A stretch of DNA of 5,822 nucleotides from Acidobacteriota bacterium (GCA_013140935.1 JABFSD010000253.1:1-5822); one strand, 5' to 3'; shown: positions 1-4,618, counted from the first letter of the stretch. Translations and numbers: made by a program. Notes: generated by a model from the letters alone, not told the origin.

Positions 1-87
1 CCGCAGATGACGCGGATGCGGCGGATTTTCGCGGATTCTGTTTCGGATTTGATCCGCGTTGATCCGCCGCATCCGCGTCATCCGCGG
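1..87. repeat. Long imperfect inverted repeat (hairpin element)
   Basis: Positions 1-26 are the reverse complement of 62-87 with a single mismatch (position 5 against 83). Inside this, 30-36 (CGCGGAT) pairs with 52-58 (ATCCGCG), leaving a 15-base loop at 37-51 and a 3-by-3 internal mismatch. The arms are built from repeated GCGGAT/ATCCGC words. Similar ATCCGC-rich palindromes occur as intergenic repeats in various bacterial genomes; that is general recollection, not a search result. No T-run follows, so it is not a classical intrinsic terminator, although the RNA would fold strongly. It may extend left of the window. Confidence 0.8.
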
Positions 88-271
88 TCAAACTACATTG
101 AAAACAAAAGGCTTTTATTTGCACAGGCTTCAGATAAATACAGCTTTTCTTTCTGAGATTGTCCAATACGAGACCGCGAATTATCTCAGCCTGACCGATG
201 ATCGAAATATCAAGCAACACTTAAACCGACGCTTCCGCACAGGAGGCGATCACTAACCAGAGAGGCAATTT
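88..271 (+). promoter_or_regulatory. Leader/promoter region of the csbD-PRC operon
   Basis: These 184 bases hold no convincing gene. A candidate regulatory motif, TGTCCAATACGAGAC, lies at 160-174 and recurs in related form elsewhere in the window. A weak sigma70-like pair could be TTGTCC (159-164) and TTATCT (181-186) with a 16-base spacer, but neither box is close to consensus. AGGAGG at 241-246 is too far from the ATG to act as its ribosome binding site. The functional one is probably AGAGG at 261-265, six bases before the ATG. That the promoter lies here is inferred from position. Confidence 0.4.
160..174 (+). promoter_or_regulatory. Candidate operator motif, copy 1
   Basis: TGTCCAATACGAGAC lies 97 bases before the csbD start. 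It matches the inverted copy at 3992-4006 (TGTCCAATACAGGAC) at 13 of 15 positions. A weaker relative is at 1762-1776. The Crp/Fnr-type regulator encoded in this window is a possible binder, but this is inference from position and partial dyad symmetry only. Confidence 0.3.
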
Positions 272-484
272 ATGTTGAACAAAAATGAAATCAAGGGCAA
301 AGCCAAACAGATGATGGGTGCGCTCAAAGACAAGGTCGGAGAAGTAACGAACAACCCCGAGCTCGAAGCCGAAGGCGAAGCGGAACGGCTGAAAGGAAAG
401 CTGCAAGAAAAGATCGGCAAAGGGCAGCGCAAAGTCAGCGAAACCATCGCGCAAGCCGGCAAGGCGTTGACTGGCAAACGATAA
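272..484 (+). CDS. CsbD family stress-response protein
   Basis: This 70-residue, highly charged and soluble-looking protein matches the CsbD family. The N-terminal part has the typical spaced basic and glycine pattern (IKGKAKQMMGALKDKVGE, residues 7-24). It is followed by an acidic NNPELEAEGEAERLKGK segment (27-43) and an amphipathic tail ending in KR. CsbD was first defined as a sigmaB-dependent general stress gene in Bacillus; its molecular role is unknown. There is no signal peptide or membrane segment. The ATG follows AGAGG (261-265) by six bases. The stop is 17 bases before the PRC-barrel gene, so the two are probably cotranscribed. Family assignment is confident from the sequence pattern and length; function is not known. 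Confidence 0.9.
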   Translation: MLNKNEIKGKAKQMMGALKDKVGEVTNNPELEAEGEAERLKGKLQEKIGKGQRKVSETIAQAGKALTGKR

Positions 485-501
485 CCATAGAGAGACGATT
501 T

Positions 502-1350
502 ATGTTACGCAGTGTGAATGATATGAGCGGATTCCATCTCGTCGCCACCGACGGCGAGATCGGACATGTCGAGGAATTTTATTTCGATGACGAACGCTGG
601 GCGTTGCGTTACGTCGTCGTCAATAGCGGCAACTGGCTCGCCGGAAGGCAAACGCTGATCTCGCCTTTTTCGGTGACGCAGGTAGATTGGGAAAAGCGCC
701 TCTTGCACGTCGCCCTGACCAAAAGCCAGGTAAAGCATAGTCCCGACATTGACACGCACCAGCCCGTCTCGCGGCAAATGGAAGCGAAATACGCCGATTA
801 TTACGGCTATCCTTACTATTGGGGCAGCCCGTTTTTATGGGGAGCCGAAGGGCACCCGGCTTTGGCAGCGCGTCGCCCCACAATGGCGCCTGCCACTACG
901 ACGTTCGCCGCCGCCGCATCTTCGGCGGTGAAGGGCCCGGCGGTGACGGGCGTCAGTGTCACTGGACGATTAAACACCAACGGAACTGCCGCCCCCGCGC
1001 GCGTCATTCCGCCAGACATTCATTTGCGCAGCACGCAGGAAGTGTCGGCCTATTCCATCGCGGCAACGGACGGCGAACTCGGCCACGTCGAAGATTTCAT
1101 TGTCGAAGAAGACAGTTGGGCGATTCGCTATCTGGTGGTTGACACGCACAAATGGTGGGCGGGCAAGAAGGTGATGATCGCGCCGAAATGGATCGCTTCG
1201 ATAGATTGGGCGCAGGCTAACGTCCACGTCACGCTCCCCCGCGAAGGCATCAAGCAAAGCCCGACTTACAACGGCACCGCGCTGCTTTCGCGCGCTTACG
1301 AAGAACAGCTTTATGGACATTACGGTCAACCTGGTTACTGGTTGAACTAA
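502..1350 (+). CDS. Protein with two PRC-barrel modules
   Basis: This 282-residue protein is an internal duplication. Residues 2-107 and 175-280 align along their length. Each begins with LRS, carries ATDGE(I/L)GHVE(E/D)F (15-26 and 188-199), then a YVVV/YLVV strand (37-40 and 210-213), then W(L/W)AG, an I(S/A)P segment and a (V/I)DW motif (61-63 and 234-236). Each ends in a Tyr/Gly-rich piece with YYW or GYW. The GHVEDF pattern is typical of PRC-barrel domains, small beta-barrels found in RimM, photosynthetic reaction centre H subunits and many stress-associated proteins. The modules are joined by an Ala/Thr/Pro-rich linker (about 115-170). No signal peptide or membrane helix is visible, so it is probably cytoplasmic. 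The start follows a purine-rich AGAGAGA (489-495). It lies 17 bases after csbD and is probably cotranscribed with it. Substrate and partner are unknown. Confidence 0.88.
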   Translation: MLRSVNDMSGFHLVATDGEIGHVEEFYFDDERWALRYVVVNSGNWLAGRQTLISPFSVTQVDWEKRLLHVALTKSQVKHSPDIDTHQPVSRQMEAKYADYYGYPYYWGSPFLWGAEGHPALAARRPTMAPATTTFAAAASSAVKGPAVTGVSVTGRLNTNGTAAPARVIPPDIHLRSTQEVSAYSIAATDGELGHVEDFIVEEDSWAIRYLVVDTHKWWAGKKVMIAPKWIASIDWAQANVHVTLPREGIKQSPTYNGTALLSRAYEEQLYGHYGQPGYWLN

Positions 1351-1389
1351 TCCGCGCCGCGCGCGCAAGCAAACGGCAGTGGGCCGAAG

Positions 1390-1396
1390 AAGGAGG
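1390..1396 (+). promoter_or_regulatory. Strong Shine-Dalgarno for the orphan gene
   Basis: AAGGAGG sits five bases before the ATG at 1402. It is one of the closest matches to the anti-SD consensus in the window and supports the otherwise unrecognised gene as real. Confidence 0.65.
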
Positions 1397-1401
1397 GAGT
1401 A

Positions 1402-1761
1402 ATGACGAATCAGGAAACGCTGATGCTGACGAACCTCAGGCGCGAGCGGCAACAGCAACTGGTACGCCAACTCGCCGTGAATGCCGACATCAGGCGGCGT
1501 TGGGCCGAGCCTGACCATCTCGAAGCGCAGCCGGGCCGTGTCGCCAACGACGGCGCAATCCTTTCTGATTACTTCAGCCGCGACCGCTTCCTGTTCAAGC
1601 TGTTGAAGGCCCCCCGGGAAATTTCACCGCTGGCAACGTTGCCGCCCGCAATTGCATGGATTACGTCGTTACTTTTTGTCTGGCGTAGCAAACAGACGCA
1701 AGTCACGGCCAGAATAGATGCTAAAACGACCGGCTCGCCTGCCCCCTTATTTTTACAATAG
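1402..1761 (+). CDS. Unrecognised 119-residue protein, possible single membrane segment
   Basis: I do not recognise this protein. It has a strong Shine-Dalgarno, AAGGAGG (1390-1396), five bases before the ATG, the best support that it is translated. The first 70 residues are hydrophilic and rich in Arg, Gln and Leu (LRRERQQQLVRQL at 12-24, IRRRW at 30-34), followed by SDYFSRDRFLFKLLKAPREI (55-74). Residues about 75-94 (Pro, Leu, Ala, Ile, Trp-rich, ending FVW before RSK) could form one membrane helix or a buried hydrophobic segment. The last 25 residues are low in features. It lies 51 bases after the PRC-barrel gene and may be the third gene of that operon. The C-terminal half could be a frameshifted or decayed tail; sequence alone does not decide. 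Confidence 0.55.
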   Translation: MTNQETLMLTNLRRERQQQLVRQLAVNADIRRRWAEPDHLEAQPGRVANDGAILSDYFSRDRFLFKLLKAPREISPLATLPPAIAWITSLLFVWRSKQTQVTARIDAKTTGSPAPLFLQ

Positions 1762-1948
1762 TGTTCAATATTGCACGGCGACCTCTCTATCACCAGCCGA
1801 TAATGGATACTCAAACAACACATCCAAAAGTGATGGTGCAGCGTATTTCAAGTTATCTGCCAATCACCGGCGACTCGACCGACCCGCAGCGGCTTCACAG
1901 TGCAATAACCGTCAGCGTGTGAGTTAACCCAGAAAGGAGATCGCACCC
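1762..1948 (+). promoter_or_regulatory. Intergenic region before the sigma factor gene
   Basis: This 187-base gap has no convincing gene; the open frame crossing it (1718-1927) has no ribosome binding site or protein-like composition. It opens with TGTTCAATATTGCAC (1762-1776), a weaker relative of the motif before csbD, which contains the perfect palindrome CAATATTG. AAAGGAGA (1933-1940) is the ribosome binding site that selects the GTG at 1949. I could not place a convincing -35/-10 pair. Confidence 0.35.
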
Positions 1949-2755
1949 GTGAGAAGCGATAATGAATCTCAATTACACCACGTGCGCGCGAGCGAAACTG
2001 ACAGGAACGACCATCCGTCGAGTACGGCGGCAGCCAGTCAGGTCGCTTCGGCTTTTTCTATCGGCGCTGACCGGGAGCAGGCCAATCAGGCATTCAATCA
2101 AAAGCCGTCGGCCTTGCTGGCTGACATCATGGCCGGCCAGCGAGAGGCGCTCGCTCAGCTTTACGACCAAACCAGCCAGGTAATCTATGCGTTGGCGCTG
2201 CACACCCTCTCGCCAGAGGGGACCGGCAAGCGCGAAGCGGCGGAAGCGGTGACGATGGATGTTTTCATGCAAGTCTGGCAACAGGCGGCCAGTTACGATA
2301 GCTCGCATGGGACGCCGCTGGCATGGTTGATTACGACGACGCGCCGCCGCGCGCTTGACCGCTTGCGCACCACTATCAATGGCTTAGCGCACGTGAGCGA
2401 AAAGCTAGACACCGCCAATCAGACTATCACCGACGACGACTCTGAAACGGCCAACCTCTTCGCTGCCCGCCTCTTGGCTAAACGATGCACGCTGATGCGC
2501 GCCGCGCTGGCCCGACTCATTCCCGAACAGCGATTGTTGATCGAAACCGCATTCTATGAAGGGCTGAACCATTCCGAAATGGCGGCACGCTTTCAATTGC
2601 CGCTGGGCACCGTCAAAACGCACGTCCGCGACGGCCTGCTGGCGCTGCGCCAATGTCTTTCTGAAACACCGTCGGCAGCACCGTCTGTCGGCGTTATCTT
2701 GCCGCGCGTGTCAATCAGCGCAGCTCCCTCTCAACAGCTTAACCCTGGAGGTTAA
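1949..2755 (+). CDS. ECF (SigK-like) RNA polymerase sigma factor
   Basis: This 268-residue protein is a group 4 (extracytoplasmic function) sigma factor that would direct RNA polymerase to alternative promoters. Region 2 spans about residues 55-141: ADIMAGQREALAQLYDQ (58-74), then the AEAVTMDVFMQVWQQA core (98-113), then YDSSHGTPLAWLITTTRRRA (116-135), the SigK-like pattern of F/YD..RG.P.AWL...R..A. Region 4 spans about 183-237, with RLIPEQRLLIETAFYEGLNH (189-208) and a helix-turn-helix of MAARFQLPLGTVKTHVRDGL (211-230). A 50-residue Ser/Ala/Gln-rich N-terminal extension and a 30-residue Pro/Ser-rich tail flank the domains. The start is GTG, supported by AAAGGAGA (1933-1940) eight bases upstream. 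No anti-sigma gene follows; the next gene is a receiver protein one base after the stop. Family is sure; the regulon is unknown. Confidence 0.92.
   Translation: MRSDNESQLHHVRASETDRNDHPSSTAAASQVASAFSIGADREQANQAFNQKPSALLADIMAGQREALAQLYDQTSQVIYALALHTLSPEGTGKREAAEAVTMDVFMQVWQQAASYDSSHGTPLAWLITTTRRRALDRLRTTINGLAHVSEKLDTANQTITDDDSETANLFAARLLAKRCTLMRAALARLIPEQRLLIETAFYEGLNHSEMAARFQLPLGTVKTHVRDGLLALRQCLSETPSAAPSVGVILPRVSISAAPSQQLNPGG
2747..2751 (+). promoter_or_regulatory. Shine-Dalgarno inside the sigma gene end
   Basis: GGAGG lies in the last codons of the sigma factor gene, five bases before the ATG of the receiver gene, and the sigma stop (2753-2755) is one base from that ATG. Ribosomes finishing the sigma factor would be placed to re-initiate, suggesting translational coupling. 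Confidence 0.7.
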
Positions 2756-2756
2756 G

Positions 2757-3212
2757 ATGCCTCTCACCCACAACCGTATTCTTTACGTAGACAACAATGA
2801 AGATTCGTGTGAAATGATGAAAGTTTTGCTGACAATGCAGCGCTATGAAGTAACGGTGGCGCGTACTGCAACTGAAGGCTTACGCTTGGCTCAACGCACG
2901 CCCTTCGACTTGTATTTATTCGACACTCATTTGCCAGAAATTTCAGGGCTGACGCTCTGCGAGCAAATTTGCGTCGTCCCCCACCATGCGCCAGTAGCTT
3001 TTATTTCCTGCGCGGCGTATGAAGCCGATAAGCAGCGCGGGTTGCAAGCCGGAGCCATCGCTTATTTCACCAAACCGCTGGATTTCGCGGCCTTCGAAAC
3101 ATGGTTGCCGCAACAGTTTGCCAAGGCCCCAAAAAATCAACTTGCTCAAACCCATAATGATCGCCCTGCCCCTCCCCTACCCGCGCATGCAACGATGGAT
3201 CAGGTACAATGA
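2757..3212 (+). CDS. Stand-alone receiver-domain response regulator (CheY-like)
   Basis: This 151-residue protein is a single receiver domain with no output domain. The fold is legible: RILYVDNNEDS (7-17, strand 1 and acidic pocket), LYLFDTHLPEISG (52-64) with phospho-acceptor Asp56, AFISCAA (81-87) with the conserved switch Ser84, and YFTKPLD (103-109) with the invariant Lys106. The acidic pair is Asp12-Asn13, where Asp/Glu-Asp is usual, so Mg2+ binding may be altered, but the acceptor, Ser and Lys are all kept. Residues about 122-151 form a Pro/Ala/Gln-rich tail without domain character. The gene starts one base after the sigma factor stop with its ribosome binding site inside that gene. 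Such proteins act by protein-protein contact, so the sigma factor or an unlinked kinase cascade is a reasonable partner; that is inference. No histidine kinase is in the window. Confidence 0.9.
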   Translation: MPLTHNRILYVDNNEDSCEMMKVLLTMQRYEVTVARTATEGLRLAQRTPFDLYLFDTHLPEISGLTLCEQICVVPHHAPVAFISCAAYEADKQRGLQAGAIAYFTKPLDFAAFETWLPQQFAKAPKNQLAQTHNDRPAPPLPAHATMDQVQ

Positions 3213-3229
3213 AGCCGAGGCCTTATAAC

Positions 3230-3263
3230 CGTTTGCAGGTGCGTGCGCTGTGTCCGTAGCCCG
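3230..3263 (+). repeat. Fragment of dispersed repeat, inverted copy of 4574-4607
   Basis: This 34-base stretch matches the reverse complement of 4574-4607 at 33 positions (the difference is T against C at 3249). It contains GTCCGTAGCCCG, the foot of the palindromic repeat at 4479-4588, and diverges where the palindrome would continue. It ends two bases before the ribosome binding site of the Crp/Fnr gene. It is a truncated copy of the same family. Confidence 0.8.
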
Positions 3264-3277
3264 CTGGAGAAACAAAG

Positions 3278-3958
3278 ATGATTCAAGAAACACCCAAATC
3301 CGACCTGTTCAAAAAACAAATGGGAGAATCGCTGCGGCAGGAAACCCTCAATTCACGCGCCGTCACGATTGCTAAACACACCAACGTTTATACCTGCGGC
3401 GACAACGATGAGTTGGTTTATTTCATCGAGAGCGGACAGATCAAACTGCTCATGCTTTCGCCGGACGGACGGGAATGCCTGCTGGCGGTGCATACGGCGG
3501 GCGATCTTTTCGGCGAGTTGTGCCTTTCAGGTTTATGCGCGCGGCTTGAAACCGCGACCGCGATGGAAGAGACGAAATTAAAACAAATTCCCTGTTCCAA
3601 ATTCTTTGCCCGCTTGAGCGATGACGCGCTCTTCGAGGGTTTTGTGCGTTATCTGACGGTGCGCATCGCCGACCAACAGCAGGTCATCGCCGATCTGGTG
3701 ACGGTGGATAGTGAACAACGTCTGGGCAAGACGCTGCTCAGACTGGCGCGCACTATGGGCAAGAAAGACCCGCGCAGCATTCGCATCGAACCGAAAATTT
3801 CGCACGAAGAATTGTCCGAGATGGTCGGCACGACGCGGCCTCGCATCAGCGTCTTCATGCAACGTTTCAAGAATCTGGGGCTGATCGAAATCAACGAAAA
3901 TAACTTCCTGGTGATCAAAGAACAGAAGCTCAGTGAGTACCTCGCGCAGATTGCCTAG
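3278..3958 (+). CDS. Crp/Fnr family transcriptional regulator
   Basis: This 226-residue protein has the two-domain Crp/Fnr layout and usual length. The N-terminal cyclic-nucleotide-binding-like barrel spans about 25-120, with ESGQIKLLMLSPDGRECLLA (51-70) and GDLFGEL (75-81). A dimerisation helix covers about 121-160. A winged helix-turn-helix follows (ISHEELSEMVGTTRPRISVF, 174-193; then MQRFKNLGLIEI) containing the family-typical T-R-P/E-R-x-S motif. After FGEL the ligand loop reads CLSGLCARLETATA, lacking the R-S-A/T of cAMP binders, so cAMP is unlikely as effector. Five cysteines (40, 67, 82, 87, 106) are present but not in the N-terminal cluster pattern of Fnr. TGGAGA (3265-3270) is seven bases before the ATG. 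It may control the neighbouring stress genes, or itself; the effector is unknown. Confidence 0.93.
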   Translation: MIQETPKSDLFKKQMGESLRQETLNSRAVTIAKHTNVYTCGDNDELVYFIESGQIKLLMLSPDGRECLLAVHTAGDLFGELCLSGLCARLETATAMEETKLKQIPCSKFFARLSDDALFEGFVRYLTVRIADQQQVIADLVTVDSEQRLGKTLLRLARTMGKKDPRSIRIEPKISHEELSEMVGTTRPRISVFMQRFKNLGLIEINENNFLVIKEQKLSEYLAQIA

Positions 3959-4084
3959 CCGCGCACGACCACGCTGATTCTTTTCAACTTCGTCCTGTAT
4001 TGGACAGAACCTCAACCCTGATCGGCCTACCATCCCAATTACAACATTGACATAACGTCGGTGTCTCACACCTGAAGGAGGATT
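3959..4084 (+). promoter_or_regulatory. Intergenic region before the Lmo0937-type gene
   Basis: It holds GTCCTGTATTGGACA (3992-4006), a GTCC-N6-GGAC dyad that is the inverted counterpart of the motif before csbD. TTGACA at 4047-4052 is a perfect -35 hexamer, but no good -10 lies 16-18 bases downstream, so it may be chance or need an activator. AAGGAGG (4075-4081) is the ribosome binding site for the ATG at 4085, at a tight three-base spacing. Confidence 0.4.
3992..4006 (-). promoter_or_regulatory. Candidate operator motif, copy 2 (dyad)
   Basis: On the minus strand this reads TGTCCAATACAGGAC, 13 of 15 identical to 160-174. The core GTCC-N6-GGAC is a perfect dyad, as expected for a dimeric regulator. 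It lies 34 bases after the Crp/Fnr gene and 78 bases before the Lmo0937-type gene. It could be bound by that regulator, or the dyad could simply form a small hairpin in the RNA; with a six-base loop and four-base stem the latter would be weak. Confidence 0.35.
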
Positions 4085-4228
4085 ATGCTTTATACCATTG
4101 TCGTAGTGCTGGTCGTGCTGTGGCTGCTGGGTCTGGTCGGCCACATCGGCGGCAGCTTGATTCACACGCTGCTGGTGATTGCCGCTGTCGTGTTCATCTT
4201 CAACCTGATGAACCGTCGCCGCGCGTGA
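4085..4228 (+). CDS. Lmo0937-family small membrane protein
   Basis: A 47-residue protein, shorter than usual gene-finding cutoffs. It starts MLYTIVVVLVVLWLLGLVG, has a short HIGGSLIH turn (20-27), a second hydrophobic stretch LLVIAAVVFIFNL (29-41) and a basic NRRRA end. This is the layout of the Lmo0937 family: M-L-(W/Y)-T-I, VLWLLGL, a glycine-containing turn with LIH, a second helix and a basic tail. Two short membrane segments with the positive end probably cytoplasmic are predicted. Members are small, widespread membrane proteins of unknown function, often found near stress genes. The ribosome binding site AAGGAGG is at 4075-4081. The family call is from remembered pattern and fits residue by residue well; the function is unknown. 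Confidence 0.87.
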   Translation: MLYTIVVVLVVLWLLGLVGHIGGSLIHTLLVIAAVVFIFNLMNRRRA

Positions 4229-4248
4229 CAAAAGAATTTTGAGTTACC

Positions 4249-4282
4249 GAGTAAAGGAGGTTCGGGGGGGCGTCCTTTACTC
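4249..4282 (+). terminator. Possible terminator hairpin after the Lmo0937-type gene
   Basis: A perfect 10-bp stem (GAGTAAAGGA with TCCTTTACTC) with a 14-base G-rich loop starts 21 bases after the stop codon. No T-run follows, so intrinsic termination is uncertain. Confidence 0.4.
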
Positions 4283-4320
4283 CGTGGGAGCGTAGTAACA
4301 CAAGACTACGTTTCCTATTG

Positions 4321-4370
4321 GGGCGGGGGAGGTAGGAGCAGAACAAGGAGAAAGGTCTCCCGCCCTTTTT
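4321..4370 (+). terminator. Candidate Rho-independent terminator
   Basis: GGGCGGG (4321-4327) pairs perfectly with CCCGCCC (4359-4365), followed directly by TTTTT (4366-4370). The GC-rich stem plus T-run is the intrinsic terminator layout, but the 31-base loop is longer than usual, and A/G-rich internal sequence gives little further pairing. Confidence 0.45.
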
Positions 4371-4478
4371 CCCCTAAACAGCCTGATGGGATTACTTGTC
4401 GGAATTATTCGGTTAGGCCGCGCCTCTACGGTTAGCCGGAAGCGAATAGGTATAGCGAATTTCAATTGGATGCGACCT

Positions 4479-4588
4479 CGTGTCCGTAGCCCGACCGTTA
4501 GCGAGCGGCTCACTCGGTGATGCGCTAATCAACATCAACGGGCGTATTGCCAAGTGAGCCGCTCGCTAACGGTCGGGCTACGGACACG
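4479..4588. repeat. REP-like inverted repeat pair with GTAG foot
   Basis: Positions 4479-4514 are the perfect reverse complement of 4553-4588 (36 bp), separated by 38 bases. Each arm contains GTAG (4486-4489; CTAC at 4578-4581 on the other arm), directly followed by an imperfect palindrome: CCG pairs with CGG and an inner CG with CG around TTAG. GTAG next to an imperfect hairpin is the hallmark of REP sequences moved by REP-associated tyrosine transposases (RAYT), and two in inverted orientation make a BIME-like unit. A partial third copy at 3230-3263 shows it is a dispersed family. No transposase is in the window. REP identity is inference from structure. Confidence 0.7.
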
Positions 4589-4607
4589 GCGCACGCACCT
4601 GCAAACG
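4574..4607 (-). repeat. Dispersed repeat end, counterpart of 3230-3263
   Basis: This stretch includes the outer part of the right arm of the inverted repeat plus 19 bases beyond it (4589-4607). In reverse complement, 33 of 34 bases match 3230-3263. The extension GTTTGCAGGTGCGTGCGC is absent outside the left arm, so the family has more sequence than the palindrome alone. It ends at the ribosome binding site (GAAGAGA, 4607-4613) of the next gene. Confidence 0.75.
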
Positions 4608-4618
4608 AAGAGAATTTT

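Larger units (their letters stand above)
4229..4478. other. Gene-free, G-rich structured intergenic region
   Basis: No plausible gene on either strand; the minus-strand open frame at 4277-4513 lacks support. Three hairpins are visible. GAGTAAAGGA (4249-4258) pairs with TCCTTTACTC (4273-4282) around a G-rich loop with seven consecutive G. CGTAGT (4291-4296) pairs with ACTACG (4305-4310). GGGCGGG (4321-4327) pairs with CCCGCCC (4359-4365), followed by five T. The density of structure suggests terminators, a small RNA, or remains of a mobile element. I recognise no known RNA family. Confidence 0.45.

Noticed and set aside
59..256. Open frame of 65 codons on the plus strand before csbD
   Set aside because: It starts inside the hairpin repeat, has no ribosome binding site and resembles no protein family; it overlaps the probable promoter region.
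970..1518. 182-codon minus-strand open frame
   Set aside because: It is antisense to the second PRC-barrel module and the start of the orphan gene, with no recognisable domain.
1718..1927. 69-codon plus-strand open frame between the orphan and sigma genes
   Set aside because: It overlaps the end of the orphan gene, lacks a ribosome binding site and has unstructured Ser/Asn/Arg-rich composition.
4047..4075. sigma70 promoter from TTGACA at 4047-4052
   Set aside because: The -35 is perfect but no acceptable -10 occurs 16-18 bases downstream, so it is noted only as a possible element.
3578..4231. 217-codon minus-strand open frame
   Set aside because: It runs antisense through the clear Crp/Fnr gene and the Lmo0937-type gene; it is His/Gln/Asp-rich, a typical shadow frame.
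4277..4513. 78-codon minus-strand open frame in the gene-free region
   Set aside because: Its start falls in the left arm of the REP-like palindrome, it crosses the hairpins, and no ribosome binding site or family pattern is visible.
4547..4618. Upstream TTG start extending the DUF3011-lectin protein by 24 residues
   Set aside because: The extension lies in the inverted repeat, has no ribosome binding site and would bury the signal peptide; ATG 4619 has one and gives a clean signal peptide.
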